Positions 43,485 through 53,347 of a stretch of DNA of 64,000 nucleotides are shown here, piece by piece. The position numbers and the translations under genes are program-made. The stretch comes from an uncultured Flavobacteriaceae bacterium (GTDB lineage Bacteria; Bacteroidota; Bacteroidia; Flavobacteriales; Flavobacteriaceae): assembly GCA_947488345.1 (NCBI GenBank), contig CANKZQ010000003.1, forward strand, positions 434,001 to 498,000, written 5' to 3'. Positions within the stretch are counted from its first letter, which is position 1, and each line of letters opens with the position of its first letter. The notes beneath the pieces are model-generated. The model did no database searches and had not been told where the DNA came from. It saw only the letters and a list, made by a program, of their open reading frames with translations.

Positions 43485-45700
43485 TAATCTTTTTTAAGTA
43501 TTAGTGTGACTTTCGTTCCTGTTGTATCTTCATGCAAATCTTCAATATAAACATCTACTTTATCTTTATACATTTCATTTAAAATCGCGATTCGTTGCTT
43601 GATATTCTGCATGCCTTTAGACTGCTGTTTCTTTTGATAATCTGTTTTCAAAGCTTTCGATTTTTTTCTTCCAATACCGTCATCAGATATCTCAATTAAA
43701 ATCGTTTCTTCATCTTTAGAAGTTAAGGATACTTTTAAAAATCCTTTCTCTTTTTTATAGCGCAATCCATGCCATACAGCATTTTCAATATAAGGTTGCA
43801 ACAACATTGGAGGGATTTCGAATTGCCCTTGATCTATCTGTTTATCAACTTGTAATTCATAGTCGAATTTATCTTGAAATCTAGAATGTTCTAATTTCAA
43901 ATACAGTGTTAATAGCTCTAATTCTTTCTCTAGGGATATAAAATCTTCTTCTGAATTTACTAAAACGCTGCGCATCAATGTTGAGAAATCGGTTAAATAG
44001 CGATTGGCCGTTCGCTCGTCATTTTGCGCAATAAAGCTATTCACCGAATTCAAAGCATTGAAAATAAAATGTGGATTCATTTGTGTTCGCAAAGACTTTA
44101 GTGCCAATAAATTATTGGCTAACTTTCGTTGTCTGTTGCTTCTAAACATCCAAAAAAGAGAAAATAATAGCAAGGTCAATCCGATAAGTAAACTATAAAT
44201 GATAAGTTTTTGTCGTCTATCGTTTTCAACTGTCAATTTGTTTTCAGTTTGGTATAATTGTATTTTACTTTCTGACAGTTCTCTATCTTTCTCGAGGCTA
44301 GAGATTCGATTTTGTTTTTCCGACAAATCTTTGTTAAGTCCGACAAGTCTGGCAATTTCATTTTCTTTTTGCTTATACACCTTATCAACTAGTGATACAT
44401 ATTTTTGATAATTCGTCAATGCCTTGCCATCATCTCCTAATGAAACGTATACCTCCGAAAGACGTTGCAAGGCATCTTTTTGTGTTTCAAAATCGTCAGA
44501 ACTTTCAGCTTCTGCAGCACTCTCTTCCAGCAAAGAAATAGCGTCATTAGTATTATTTTGTTTCAACAAAGCATTTCCTAGATCGAGCTTTGCCTTGGGT
44601 TTTGTTAACTTAAGCGCTGCACCTTCTAGAACAACCTCATCAATATCAGCTTCCTCTAACTTTTTAAGTGTCGCTTGACGTTGCTCGACCTCTTTATCGA
44701 CATTTTTATTCCGGCTATAAAACTCGGCTGCATTGTTGTTATCGAGCACAGATTTTTCTGGAAGTTGCTGAACTGCAAAGTTAGACTGCAAATACACTTC
44801 AGCTTTCTTTGTCTCGCCTTGCGCCTCTAAAGATGCCGAAATCTTAGTATTTAAACGGGTAATTCGGGAAGTTGCATTTATCCGCTTGGCTAATGTCAAA
44901 GCCGTTTGATATTGTTCCAACGCTTTCTTCTGATCTTCTTTCTTGGCATGAATGTCTCCTAACCCCTCATATATCTCAATTTTCTGAAGAGTGGTCACCC
45001 CTCGTTTTTTTAATAGTGTGTTGTAGTTTTCCTCACCAGATGAAAAATCTCTGTTTAGAACTAAAGCCTTTGCTAATTTAAGCTGATTGATTGTGCTATT
45101 CGCATTTTCTGTAGCGATGGTATAATTACTTACTGCCAAATCATATTGCCCTAAATTCATATATACATCACCCAACACACTATAAGATGCAGCTACTTGC
45201 GTTTTATTCTTAGAGCGATTGGCAATTTTTAAAGAATTCTCAATGAACTCGATACTTTTTGTAGGTAAGCTTTTTTTATAACTATTAGCAGAGTCTATTA
45301 AATTTTGAAATTGAATAGAGGAATCAGTTCTTAATTTTTTGGATTTGCGTTCAATATATCGCTTCTTTTGTTTTTCTTGAATTGCATTTGACTTGTCCTC
45401 AACTTCATAATAAATACTCCCATCGAGTCGATATGAATTAATGGTGATCCCATTCTTACTTAAAACTATTACATCGCCATTTTTTGCATTGATAGAAAAC
45501 TCTCCGTTGGCATCTGTATAGGTACGGGCACTTTTACCTTTTACTCTAATTTGAATTCCGCTTAACGGCTTTCCAAACTCGTCAGTCACTCTATCAGAAT
45601 ACATTCTATTTGGCGTTGCAATCCTATTTTTTTCTTGTCCAATTACTGTAATCGACAATAGCAACAAAATGAATAATATGGTATATTTTTTTCGTGTCAT
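43484..45700 (-). CDS. LytS-type sensor histidine kinase with TPR and regulatory-like domain
   Basis: A 738-residue inner-membrane kinase. Signal sequence (about 5-21), a CRD-like domain (about 30-110; DEFGKPLSGIQIRVKGKSARTYTDANGEFSINA), TPR repeats (about 140-440), a coiled coil (445-490), one transmembrane helix (about 500-518), the PF06580 His-kinase segment with RTQMNPHFIFNALNSVNSFI (phospho-acceptor His near 542), and a HATPase domain (about 635-735) with YIENAVWHGLRYK (N box) and ISDDGIGRKKS (G1). The periplasmic TPR sensor is common in Bacteroidota. Coupled to the LytTR gene by a one-base overlap. The start is the first Met and fits the signal sequence. Confidence 0.95.
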   Translation of the reverse strand: MTRKKYTILFILLLLSITVIGQEKNRIATPNRMYSDRVTDEFGKPLSGIQIRVKGKSARTYTDANGEFSINAKNGDVIVLSKNGITINSYRLDGSIYYEVEDKSNAIQEKQKKRYIERKSKKLRTDSSIQFQNLIDSANSYKKSLPTKSIEFIENSLKIANRSKNKTQVAASYSVLGDVYMNLGQYDLAVSNYTIATENANSTINQLKLAKALVLNRDFSSGEENYNTLLKKRGVTTLQKIEIYEGLGDIHAKKEDQKKALEQYQTALTLAKRINATSRITRLNTKISASLEAQGETKKAEVYLQSNFAVQQLPEKSVLDNNNAAEFYSRNKNVDKEVEQRQATLKKLEEADIDEVVLEGAALKLTKPKAKLDLGNALLKQNNTNDAISLLEESAAEAESSDDFETQKDALQRLSEVYVSLGDDGKALTNYQKYVSLVDKVYKQKENEIARLVGLNKDLSEKQNRISSLEKDRELSESKIQLYQTENKLTVENDRRQKLIIYSLLIGLTLLLFSLFWMFRSNRQRKLANNLLALKSLRTQMNPHFIFNALNSVNSFIAQNDERTANRYLTDFSTLMRSVLVNSEEDFISLEKELELLTLYLKLEHSRFQDKFDYELQVDKQIDQGQFEIPPMLLQPYIENAVWHGLRYKKEKGFLKVSLTSKDEETILIEISDDGIGRKKSKALKTDYQKKQQSKGMQNIKQRIAILNEMYKDKVDVYIEDLHEDTTGTKVTLILKKD

Positions 45701-45760
45701 TTTCTTATTAGAATAGGGTAAATCTACATACTTAAATTCGTTTTATAAAATGCAGGAGTG

Positions 45761-45792
45761 TCAAAAACACGCTTTTAGGCACTCAAAAACAC
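45761..45792. promoter_or_regulatory. Direct repeats TCAAAAACAC, candidate LytTR operator
   Basis: Two identical 10-base copies, 45761-45770 and 45783-45792, with a 12-base gap (22-base period). This is the known architecture of LytTR sites (short repeats separated by about 12-13 bases), and the locus lies in the 214-base divergent gap between the kinase gene and the SIMPL gene. The bases themselves were not compared with a LytTR matrix. Confidence 0.5.
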
Positions 45793-45914
45793 CTCTTTTG
45801 ACTCCCTTACTATTTCGTGTGGTGATTTTACTCATCGAAACAGGTCATTGGCGCATTCTTGATTTTTTTAGCCTCTCGGCGTAGCTACTTTTACCAAAAC
45901 TTAAAACGAGTACC

Positions 45915-46688
45915 ATGACATTTCCGAAAAAGACAAACACACAACTAATAAAGCATAGAAACCTACTAATGATGGCACTTTTGATGTCAGTACTATTATC
46001 TCATACATCTTTAAGGGCTCAATCTTCACAAAAAAACTTTCTAGACACGAATTATATCCAAGTTTCGGGAACTGTAGAATCGAACGTAACTCCAGATAAA
46101 ATCTATATCAGCATTACCATCAACGAAAAAGACAAAAAAGGTAAAGTATCTGTAGAAATGCAAGAGGGAAAAATGATTCAACGATTAAAATCAATTGGAA
46201 TTGATCTTGAGAAAAATCTTTCTATTCAGAGTTATAATAGTTCTTATAATTCATACTTGCTAAAGAAGAATGACGTACTCAAGGTAAAGAAATATACTCT
46301 TTTAGTAAACACTACCGATCACTTAACCAAAGCATTCGAAATATTCGATAGGCTAGAGATATCGAATGTTTATATCAGTAAAGTCGATCATTCTAATATG
46401 GAGGAACTGAAGCTAGAAGCTAAAATAAAGGCCATAAAAACGGCTAAGAAAAAAGCCTCGACCTATGCAAAAGCGATCGATCAAACTATTGGGAAAGCCC
46501 TTCTAATTACCGAAAAAAATAGCTCAAATTACAATGCGTCGAATGCCATTTACGGCGCCCTCGAAAACAATGTAATCATTCGAGGCTATAGCAGTATCAA
46601 CACTAAAAACAAGGCTATTGGAGAAAAAATAAACTTCAACGACATTACAATTACCGCTTCAGTAGAAGCAACATTCGAATTAAAATAA
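45915..46688 (+). CDS. SIMPL (DUF541) domain protein
   Basis: A 257-residue secreted protein of the YggE/BP26 type. A long N-terminal region precedes the signal helix (about 16-35, MALLMSVLLSHTSLRAQ); the mature SIMPL domain has IQVSGTVESNVTPDKIYISITINEKD (about 48-73), a coiled middle, and DITITASVEATFELK at the end. A Met at residue 17 could be the true start. Family members form ring-shaped oligomers and are linked to oxidative stress, but the activity is unknown. It is 15 bases before the VWA gene, divergent from the LytS operon across the repeat-bearing intergenic region, so it may be under LytTR control. Confidence 0.85.
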   Translation: MTFPKKTNTQLIKHRNLLMMALLMSVLLSHTSLRAQSSQKNFLDTNYIQVSGTVESNVTPDKIYISITINEKDKKGKVSVEMQEGKMIQRLKSIGIDLEKNLSIQSYNSSYNSYLLKKNDVLKVKKYTLLVNTTDHLTKAFEIFDRLEISNVYISKVDHSNMEELKLEAKIKAIKTAKKKASTYAKAIDQTIGKALLITEKNSSNYNASNAIYGALENNVIIRGYSSINTKNKAIGEKINFNDITITASVEATFELK

Positions 46689-46703
46689 ATAAAAATAAGT
46701 ATT

Positions 46704-47810
46704 ATGAAAAATCTATGTATTCTATTATTGACACTAGCTACCTTATCGGTATCAGCTACTGAAATTGACCCAAGTAAGAAGCATACAATTAAAGTTGCGT
46801 TATTACTAGACACCAGTAATTCTATGGATGGTTTGATCAATCAAGCTAAAACACAATTATGGGAAATTGTGAATGAACTTTCTTATGCAAAATGTGAAAA
46901 TGAGGATCCCAATCTACAGATTTCTCTTTATGAATATGGTAACAGTAACATCCCTTCTGCCGAAGGATATATTCGTCAGGTGATCGGATTTAGTAGTGAT
47001 CTAGATGAGATCTCTGAGAAATTATTTGCTTTGAAAACAAATGGCGGCAACGAATTTTGCGGTGAAGTCATTCAGACTTCCTTAAAAGAATTGAATTGGG
47101 GTTCTAATAATAAAGATTTAAAACTCATCTTTATAGCGGGCAATGAACCTTTCACTCAAGGAAAAATTAATTATAAAGATGCCGCTACGCAAGCTAATGA
47201 GCAAGATGTCGTTGTAAATACTATTTTTTGTGGGAATTATCAAAATGGAGTTTCTGGCAAATGGCAGGATGGGGCAAGACTAACGAAAGGTGACTATATG
47301 GCAATTGATCATAACGAAACAGTTGTTCATATTTCTTCTCCTTATGATGATGTAATTATTCAATTGAATAAAAAATTAAATGACACCTATATTTACTACG
47401 GAACCCAAGGTAGAAGCAAAATGGCATTACAATCGAAGCAAGATAGTAACGCGGCTGAATTAGACGAAGTAGTTGTGGTAAAAAGAGCTGTAAGTAAAAG
47501 TTCTCGTGTATATCAAAACTCTTCTTGGGACCTTGTTGATGCTGAGAAAAGAAAAGACTTTAGTTATAGTAAATTAAACAAGAAGAACTTACCAAAAGCA
47601 CTACAAAATAAATCTTCAGCAGAACTTAAAGCATATGTTTCAAAGCAGCGCAAAAAGCGAGAAGATATAAAACAAGAAATAAAAAAGCTAAACGCTCAGA
47701 GAAACGCGTATGTAGCTAAAAAAAGAAAAGAAACAAACACCAAAAGTTTAGATAAAGCGTTAATCACTTCAATTAAACGACAGGCAAAATCGAAAAACTA
47801 TGTTTGGTAA
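46704..47810 (+). CDS. von Willebrand factor type A domain secreted protein
   Basis: A 368-residue protein with a signal peptide (MKNLCILLLTLATLSVSA). The VWA domain (about 25-210) has the MIDAS motif DTSNSM in VALLLDTSNSMDGLINQAK (residues about 31-49), so it can bind a divalent metal and a partner protein. The C-terminal third is a Lys/Arg/Glu-rich helical region (KKREDIKQEIKKLNAQR, AKSKNYVW). Co-transcribed with the SIMPL gene. Partner and role unknown. Confidence 0.85.
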   Translation: MKNLCILLLTLATLSVSATEIDPSKKHTIKVALLLDTSNSMDGLINQAKTQLWEIVNELSYAKCENEDPNLQISLYEYGNSNIPSAEGYIRQVIGFSSDLDEISEKLFALKTNGGNEFCGEVIQTSLKELNWGSNNKDLKLIFIAGNEPFTQGKINYKDAATQANEQDVVVNTIFCGNYQNGVSGKWQDGARLTKGDYMAIDHNETVVHISSPYDDVIIQLNKKLNDTYIYYGTQGRSKMALQSKQDSNAAELDEVVVVKRAVSKSSRVYQNSSWDLVDAEKRKDFSYSKLNKKNLPKALQNKSSAELKAYVSKQRKKREDIKQEIKKLNAQRNAYVAKKRKETNTKSLDKALITSIKRQAKSKNYVW

Positions 47811-47833
47811 TACTTTTAAATAAAATCGAGAAG

Positions 47834-47867
47834 AAGTTGGCAGTATTCAATCGCGTACTGCTAACTT
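47834..47867. terminator. Hairpin between convergent VWA and hypothetical genes
   Basis: Arms AAGTTGGCAGTA and TACTGCTAACTT, one G-U pair, 10-base loop, followed by TTTTG on the plus strand. The T-tract is short, so termination may be partial. Confidence 0.65.
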
Positions 47868-47885
47868 TTGATCTTATATATACTA

Positions 47886-48506
47886 TCAATTTTCTCCTTT
47901 CCAGGCGTTATAGAATTGAACAATCTCAATAGGATTATGAATTGTTTTATTTCTAATTTTCATTGCTAACTCAGGGCAATCATCAAAAAATTTCGCCAAA
48001 CTCTTTCTCCTCAACCCGAAAATTCCTTGTGAGACTCTCACTAATGAAGAATCTCCTTGTTTTTTAAAATATCCGACCCGATCGATATAACCAGAATCAT
48101 CATCTTCAAATTCCCAATAATAATATGATAAAAATCCTTTATGAACCACCTTCAAAAAATGTTGTTTTCCAACTCCCGGGAATACCCTATAGTTTTGATT
48201 CAAAAACCCTTTTGATGCTGATAGCCACATCCTTTCAAAAAGACTCTCCCCTCTCTTATAACCTAAAATCTGATTTGGCCTGTAGGTTCTCTTTCCTCTT
48301 TTGTTTTTAAATTTTATTCTTTTATAAAGACCTCCGAAAGGATGGTCTTTTCTATCTTTAACAGTACCGTGTAGTGTATCATTTATGCTCAAGACAACAT
48401 AGCCCGCTTCATATCCTTTTTGTGCGAAACAAGTAAGCGGTGTCGATAGTATAAATGTCAAGAATACATACATCAGTTTCATATCTGCTTGTCTTTTCTT
48501 CTTCAT
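47886..48506 (-). CDS. Secreted protein of unknown function
   Basis: A 206-residue protein I do not recognise. It has a signal peptide (YVFLTFILSTPLTCFAQ, about 13-29) and a basic mature part. There is the pattern GYVVLSINDTLHGTVKDRKD near 32-51, RIKFKNKRGKRTYRPNQILGYKRGE, and YYYWEFEDDD, which recalls small repeat-free beta proteins that many Bacteroidota encode (similar to DUF4369/DUF6563-like calls). The first Met is used, but the Met at residue 9 would give a more usual signal peptide. Alone, convergent with the VWA gene. Confidence 0.7.
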   Translation of the reverse strand: MKKKRQADMKLMYVFLTFILSTPLTCFAQKGYEAGYVVLSINDTLHGTVKDRKDHPFGGLYKRIKFKNKRGKRTYRPNQILGYKRGESLFERMWLSASKGFLNQNYRVFPGVGKQHFLKVVHKGFLSYYYWEFEDDDSGYIDRVGYFKKQGDSSLVRVSQGIFGLRRKSLAKFFDDCPELAMKIRNKTIHNPIEIVQFYNAWKGEN

Positions 48507-48674
48507 ATCATTTTAGTTTTTAATCTCACATTACTTATGCCCGTTGTGTAAAAAGCTAATTGTGCTAGTTCATAGCATAAATCGAGCCAAAAACCATAAA
48601 AACCCAAAGCATATATCAAAATTCACATATATTTATGTTCCTCAAAATTGCATCTCAAATAAAGAAGTTTTGAC

Positions 48675-48682
48675 TAACTTTG
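48675..48682 (+). promoter_or_regulatory. -7 box of the nfu gene
   Basis: TAACTTTG fits TAnnTTTG and ends 15 bases before the ATG at 48698. A TTG at 48680, which would extend the reading frame, lies inside this box and is therefore not a start. Confidence 0.5.
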
Positions 48683-48697
48683 CATCAAATTATATCG

Positions 48698-49597
48698 ATG
48701 ATGCACGAATTTAAGATCACTATAGAAAACACACCAAATGACACCATTTTAAAATTTGTAGCGAATACAATTTTAACCGATGGAAGCTTTGAATATCATA
48801 ATGTTGAAGAAGTAAAAAACTCTACAATGATTCAGCAATTGTTTCATTTACCCTTTATCAAAAAGGTATTTGTCACTGCTAATTTTATTGCCGTTGAGCG
48901 TTTTAATATTGTAGAGTGGTCTGATGTTCAAGATGAATTAAAGAAAGTGATTGAAAATTACTTGAATACCAATCAAAGTTTATTCTCTGAGCAACAAAAC
49001 AAACAAGTCGTTGTAGAAGTATATGGAGAGAGCACACCGAACCCTGCAGTGATGAAATTTGTAACAAACAAATTACTTACTTCCGAAAATATTGAAGTAA
49101 AAACTCTTGAAAGCGCTACTGAAGTTCCGATTGCGAAGGCCTTGTTAGATTTTTCATATGTAGATGAAGTATTTATTTCTGATAATTATATTTCTGTTAC
49201 CAAAAACGCATCGGTTGAATGGTTTGAAATCACAAGTGCTCTTCGAGATTATTTAAAGAACTATATCAAGGATAACAAACCAGTAATTACCGAAAATTAT
49301 GTACCCATTGTTAATGAAAAAATAGAAATTGAACCGATTAAAACAGAGGATTTAGACGATATTTCTCAAGAAATTGTAGCTATTTTAGATGAGTATATAA
49401 AACCTGCTGTTACCTCTGATGGGGGAAACATTCTATTTCAATCGTATGACACAACAAGCAAAACAGTGAATGTTGTGCTTCAAGGTGCCTGTAGTGGATG
49501 CCCTTCATCAACCATTACTTTAAAAAATGGTATTGAGGCGACACTTAAACAATTGCTCCCGAATAAGATAGAAGAGGTTGTTGCCATCAATGGATAG
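48698..49597 (+). CDS. NifU/Nfu-type iron-sulfur scaffold with two N-terminal domains
   Basis: A 299-residue carrier of [4Fe-4S] or [2Fe-2S] clusters in the cytosol. Residues about 3-90 and 105-195 are two similar Nfu N-terminal domains (ENTPNDTILKFVANTIL and ESTPNPAVMKFVTNKLL; both followed by FIKKVFVTANFIAVERF-like and YVDEVFISDNYISVTK strands). The C-terminal NifU domain (about 215-299) has the CxxC in QGACSGCPSSTITLKNGIE and the SDGGNI motif. Double N-terminal domains are characteristic of the Bacteroidota form. ATGATG offers two start codons at 48698 and 48701; I use the first. Confidence 0.92.
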   Translation: MMHEFKITIENTPNDTILKFVANTILTDGSFEYHNVEEVKNSTMIQQLFHLPFIKKVFVTANFIAVERFNIVEWSDVQDELKKVIENYLNTNQSLFSEQQNKQVVVEVYGESTPNPAVMKFVTNKLLTSENIEVKTLESATEVPIAKALLDFSYVDEVFISDNYISVTKNASVEWFEITSALRDYLKNYIKDNKPVITENYVPIVNEKIEIEPIKTEDLDDISQEIVAILDEYIKPAVTSDGGNILFQSYDTTSKTVNVVLQGACSGCPSSTITLKNGIEATLKQLLPNKIEEVVAING

Positions 49598-49668
49598 TTT
49601 ATAAAAAATTGCCAGCTATTTTGTATCTTTACATATAAACAATTTTTTAACCAAAAAACTAAATAGTT

Positions 49669-49869
49669 ATGGCAGTAATGAAAGTTATTGAAGTATTAGC
49701 AAATTCTGAAAAAAGCTGGGAAGATGCTACGCGCAAAGCGGTAAAACATGCTTCAAAAAGTGTAAAGCATATCAAATCAGTATTTGTACAATCTCAAAGT
49801 GCGGTAGTCAACGGTGATGACGTTGCAGAATTCCGTGTAAACGTAAAAATTACTTTTGAAGTAAAATAG
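49669..49869 (+). CDS. Dodecin family flavin-binding protein
   Basis: A 66-residue protein forming a 12-mer that stores riboflavin or FMN and quenches flavin photochemistry. It has the full one-helix-three-strand pattern: MAVMKVIEVLANSEKSWEDATRKAV, KSVKHIKSVFVQSQSAVVNG and EFRVNVKITFEVK, the typical length of the family. The Trp in KSWEDA is the flavin-stacking residue in relatives. Single gene; hairpin terminator 22 bases after. A weak -7 box TATCTTTA lies upstream. Possible functional echo with ribE at the left end, but they are 49 kb apart. Confidence 0.96.
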   Translation: MAVMKVIEVLANSEKSWEDATRKAVKHASKSVKHIKSVFVQSQSAVVNGDDVAEFRVNVKITFEVK

Positions 49870-49890
49870 ACGTACATTTAAAGAAATTGA

Positions 49891-49920
49891 AAAGCGTTTT
49901 GATTTAGATCAAAGCGCTTT
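49891..49920 (+). terminator. Terminator after dodecin gene
   Basis: AAAGCGTTTTGAT and ATCAAAGCGCTTT, one U-G pair, 4-base loop, then a T-run. The T-run passes into the -7 box TATATTTG (49932-49939) of the next gene. Confidence 0.9.
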
Positions 49921-49931
49921 TTTTTATTGTG

Positions 49932-49939
49932 TATATTTG
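49932..49939 (+). promoter_or_regulatory. -7 box of the DUF255 gene
   Basis: TATATTTG, an exact TAnnTTTG, 14 bases before the ATG at 49954. It follows a terminator immediately. No -33 partner recognised. Confidence 0.5.
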
Positions 49940-49953
49940 ATAAAAAAAAGATA

Positions 49954-52077
49954 ATGATCCATCGGTTTTCTTTGCTACTTTTCATCCTACTTCTCTCTAT
50001 TGGTTGCACCAATCAAAATAAAAAAAATATGTCTGATCACTCGTATACGAATGCCCTTATAAATGAGACAAGTCCTTATTTATTGCAACATGCCCACAAC
50101 CCTGTAGATTGGTATCCTTGGAGTAAAGAAACCTTAGAATTGGCGAAAAAAGAGAATAAGTTAATTTTGATTTCTGTAGGATATGCTGCTTGTCATTGGT
50201 GTCATGTTATGGAGCGTGAAAGCTTTGAAGATACTGCCGTGGCGAATATCATGAATCAACATTTCATCAATATAAAAGTAGATCGAGAAGAGCGCCCAGA
50301 TGTAGATCAAATTTACATGAAGGCTGTACAGCTCATGAACAACGGTAGAGGCGGTTGGCCGTTAAACGCCATTGCGCTTCCTGATGGACGACCTGTTTGG
50401 GGAGGCACATATTTTCCCAAAGAAAACTGGGTCGACATCTTAAATAAGGTATCGAGTGTTTACAAAGAAGATCCTGACAAAATGAAGGAATTCGCTGCGA
50501 AACTCACAGAAGGCATTAAAAATGCGGATCTTATTACTCTCAACACAAAGGCTACCGATTTCTCAAAAATAGAAATTGACACCATTGTTTCGAACTGGAC
50601 CGAATATATGGATTTTGATCTTGGCGGAAGTGCTGGAGCTCCAAAGTTTCCATTACCGAATAACTTTGACTTTTTATTACGTTATAGCACTCAGACTTCA
50701 AACCAAAAACTACTCGACTATGTCAATACCTCTCTAACCAAAATGGCATTAGGAGGCATTCATGATCAAGTTGGTGGCGGGTTTGCGCGGTATTCTGTAG
50801 ACGCAAAATGGCATATCCCTCATTTTGAGAAAATGCTCTATGATAACGGACAATTAGTAAGTGTATATGCGAATGCTTATGTAGCAACTAAAAATCCACT
50901 GTTTAAAAAAATAGTGTATCAGACTACTACATTTGTTGAGAGAGAATTAAGCAATAAACAAGGTGGTTTTTACTCTTCGCTTGACGCGGATAGCAATAAC
51001 GAAAAAGGCGAATTAGAAGAAGGTGCTTTTTATGTTTGGAGTAAGGAAGATCTGGAAAGGCTTATTACAACTGATTTTGAATTGTTTAGTGACTATTACA
51101 ATATTAGTGACGCCTGGAAATGGGAGCATGAAAATTACAACTTGCATCGTACAAAAACGGATGAAGAAATAACAAAACAATATAATCTCAGTCAAGAAGA
51201 CCTCTCAAAAAAAGTTGACAATTGGAGATCGATTCTTCTCACTGAAAGAGAAAAGAAGGAAAGACCGAGGCTTGATGATAAAATTTTAACCTCTTGGAAT
51301 GCATTGATGTTAAAAGGGTATACACATGCATTTCGCGCTTTTAATGACACTCACTTTTTAGATATGGCTCTAAAGAATGCAAATTTCATTGTTAAAAATC
51401 AATTACGAGAAGACGGTGGATTGAATAGAAACTTTAAAAATGGGAAAAGTAATATCAACGCCTATCTCGAAGATTATGCAACAACCATAGATGCCTTTTT
51501 AAATTTATATCAAGTTACTCTCGATGAACAGTGGCTACAAAATGCCAAGCAACTTGCCGATTATTGCTATGATCACTTTTATGATACGAAAAGTCAATTA
51601 TTTCATTTTACTTCAGATATGGACGATCAACTCATTGCTCGTAAAATTGATATCAATGATGACGTGATTCCATCTTCAAATTCGATCATGGCTAATAACT
51701 TATTCTTGTTAGGCCATTATTATGGAAATAAAAAATATGCCGATAATGCTTCACAAATGTTGCATAATGTGAAGGAACAAGCCTTGCAATATGGTGGCAA
51801 TTCGGCCAATTGGTTATGGTTATATCTCAATTATATTGGTGATTTTTATGAAGTAGCAATTTCTGGAAAAAATGCGAAAATTAAATTAGAAGAATTCAAT
51901 CAGAAATACATTCCTAATAAATTGATAGTGGGAAGTACCAAAGATAGCGATTTACCACTTCTTGAGTACAAGTATAATGATGACCAAACGACTATTTATG
52001 TTTGTATTGACGGAACCTGTCAACTGCCAGTAAACGAAACAACTAAAGCATTTAAACAAATTAAAACCACCTTATAA
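49954..52077 (+). CDS. DUF255 thioredoxin-domain lipoprotein (SPATA20/YyaL family)
   Basis: A 707-residue protein. An N-terminal lipoprotein signal ([11 protein letters not shown], Cys near 18) precedes the thioredoxin-like domain (about 30-195) with the active-site motif [16 protein letters not shown] and the preceding [17 protein letters not shown]. The rest is a six-hairpin-glycosidase-like region (about 260-600; [35 protein letters not shown]). The family has an uncertain activity, often annotated as thioredoxin-containing. The frame also has a TTG at 49927, but that lies upstream of the -7 box. Its stop overlaps the next start by one base. Confidence 0.93.
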   Translation: MIHRFSLLLFILLLSIGCTNQNKKNMSDHSYTNALINETSPYLLQHAHNPVDWYPWSKETLELAKKENKLILISVGYAACHWCHVMERESFEDTAVANIMNQHFINIKVDREERPDVDQIYMKAVQLMNNGRGGWPLNAIALPDGRPVWGGTYFPKENWVDILNKVSSVYKEDPDKMKEFAAKLTEGIKNADLITLNTKATDFSKIEIDTIVSNWTEYMDFDLGGSAGAPKFPLPNNFDFLLRYSTQTSNQKLLDYVNTSLTKMALGGIHDQVGGGFARYSVDAKWHIPHFEKMLYDNGQLVSVYANAYVATKNPLFKKIVYQTTTFVERELSNKQGGFYSSLDADSNNEKGELEEGAFYVWSKEDLERLITTDFELFSDYYNISDAWKWEHENYNLHRTKTDEEITKQYNLSQEDLSKKVDNWRSILLTEREKKERPRLDDKILTSWNALMLKGYTHAFRAFNDTHFLDMALKNANFIVKNQLREDGGLNRNFKNGKSNINAYLEDYATTIDAFLNLYQVTLDEQWLQNAKQLADYCYDHFYDTKSQLFHFTSDMDDQLIARKIDINDDVIPSSNSIMANNLFLLGHYYGNKKYADNASQMLHNVKEQALQYGGNSANWLWLYLNYIGDFYEVAISGKNAKIKLEEFNQKYIPNKLIVGSTKDSDLPLLEYKYNDDQTTIYVCIDGTCQLPVNETTKAFKQIKTTL

Positions 52078-52445
52078 TGGAAATTCTTTCTCTTGTATTT
52101 ATAGCACTTGTAGCTCTGTTACATTTTTATTTTATGATTTTGGAAATGTTCTACTGGACCAAACCTAGAGGTCAAAAAGCGTTCGGAGTAACACCAGAGT
52201 TTGCAGAAGAGTCTAAAGTTTTGGCAGCAAATCAAGGATTATATAACGGATTTCTAACTGCTGGCTTGATCTGGGCAATGGTTGATCAGACTTATGGTGA
52301 TAAAATTGCCATTTTTTTTCTTATTTGTGTGACTTTAGCAGGTCTTTATGGGTCATACTCAACAAAGAATAAAAAAATATTTTTTGTGCAGGCTGTCCCA
52401 GCAATGATAGCTTTAGCTTTAACCTTATTAAAAATTTATAATTAA
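52077..52445 (+). CDS. DUF1304 membrane protein
   Basis: A 122-residue integral membrane protein with four helices (about 4-22, 55-72, 77-92, 100-118), containing the conserved LHFYFMILEMFYWTKPRG and VLAANQGLYNGFLTAGLIWA motifs. Its function is unknown in the family. Start overlaps the stop of the DUF255 gene by one base; it ends 1 base before mscS starts, so the three genes form an operon. Confidence 0.9.
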   Translation: MEILSLVFIALVALLHFYFMILEMFYWTKPRGQKAFGVTPEFAEESKVLAANQGLYNGFLTAGLIWAMVDQTYGDKIAIFFLICVTLAGLYGSYSTKNKKIFFVQAVPAMIALALTLLKIYN

Positions 52446-52446
52446 A

Positions 52447-53259
52447 ATGGACTTCGAAAAAATTATTGACTCTTTAACTACTTACGGAACAGAGTACGGA
52501 TTAAAAATACTGGCAGCTATTGTTATATGGATCGTCGGATCTTGGGTAATTAAAAAAATAATGGGCGTCACTGGCAAAATCATGATGAAAAAGAATTATG
52601 ATGAAAGCCTACAAAAATTCTTATTAAATCTAGTTAGTTGGACCTTAAAGATTCTTCTAATTATCGTTATCTTGTCTAAGCTAGGTATTGAAACTACTTC
52701 ATTTGCAGCGATATTGGCAGCAGCTGGTCTTGCAATTGGGATGGCACTTCAAGGGTCACTAGCGAATTTCGCAGGAGGTGTATTAATGATGATATTTAAA
52801 CCCATTAAAATTGGAGATTTAATTGAAGCGCAAGGTGAAATAGGTGTTGTGAAAGAAATAGAAATCTTCACTACAAAGATTGTAACTCCGGATAATAAAT
52901 TAGTAATTATTCCGAACGGTACCTTATCTAATGGTAACATTACTAATTATACTGCAGAAGGGAAAATTCGTTTAGATTTAACTTTTGGCGTTTCATACGA
53001 TGCTGATATCAAACAAACGAAAGAGGTCTTATTAAATGTTATTACCTCTAACGACAAGGTTCTAAAAGATCCAGCTCCTATGGTAGCTGTATCTGAATTA
53101 GCAGATAGTTCAGTTAATTTTGCAGTTCGACCTTGGGCGACACCTGAAAACTATTGGGATGTTTATTTTGACACGACCGAATCTGTAAAAGTAGCCTTGG
53201 ATAAAGCTGGTATTGAAATTCCATATCCACATGCTGTTGAAATTCAAAAGGAAGGATAA
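52447..53259 (+). CDS. Small-conductance mechanosensitive channel (MscS family)
   Basis: A 270-residue inner-membrane channel that releases osmolytes on hypo-osmotic shock. Three transmembrane helices: about 18-37, 60-82, and the pore-lining TM3 (AAILAAAGLAIGMALQGSLANFAGGVLMMI, about 90-120) with Gly/Ala packing. Then the beta domain (FKPIKIGDLIEAQGEIGVVKEIEIF...PNGTLSNGNITNYT) and the C-terminal domain ending EIPYPHAVEIQ. Length and layout are those of E. coli MscS. Closed by a strong hairpin at 53284-53320. Confidence 0.96.
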   Translation: MDFEKIIDSLTTYGTEYGLKILAAIVIWIVGSWVIKKIMGVTGKIMMKKNYDESLQKFLLNLVSWTLKILLIIVILSKLGIETTSFAAILAAAGLAIGMALQGSLANFAGGVLMMIFKPIKIGDLIEAQGEIGVVKEIEIFTTKIVTPDNKLVIIPNGTLSNGNITNYTAEGKIRLDLTFGVSYDADIKQTKEVLLNVITSNDKVLKDPAPMVAVSELADSSVNFAVRPWATPENYWDVYFDTTESVKVALDKAGIEIPYPHAVEIQKEG

Positions 53260-53283
53260 CAGAATAACAATTTCAATGTAGAA

Positions 53284-53320
53284 CGCACAAAAATCATATC
53301 TCTGGTATGATTTTTGTGCG
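53284..53320 (+). terminator. Terminator after mscS
   Basis: A perfect 15-bp stem (CGCACAAAAATCATA and TATGATTTTTGTGCG) with a 7-base loop, followed by TTTTTATATA. Confidence 0.93.
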
Positions 53321-53347
53321 TTTTTATATAAATAAACCACACTTATT

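Noticed and set aside
41146..45700. A single functional operon in which the gamma-carbonic anhydrase and phytase-like lipoprotein are controlled by the two-component pair
   Set aside because: They are adjacent and probably co-transcribed, but nothing in the sequence shows functional linkage beyond spacing.
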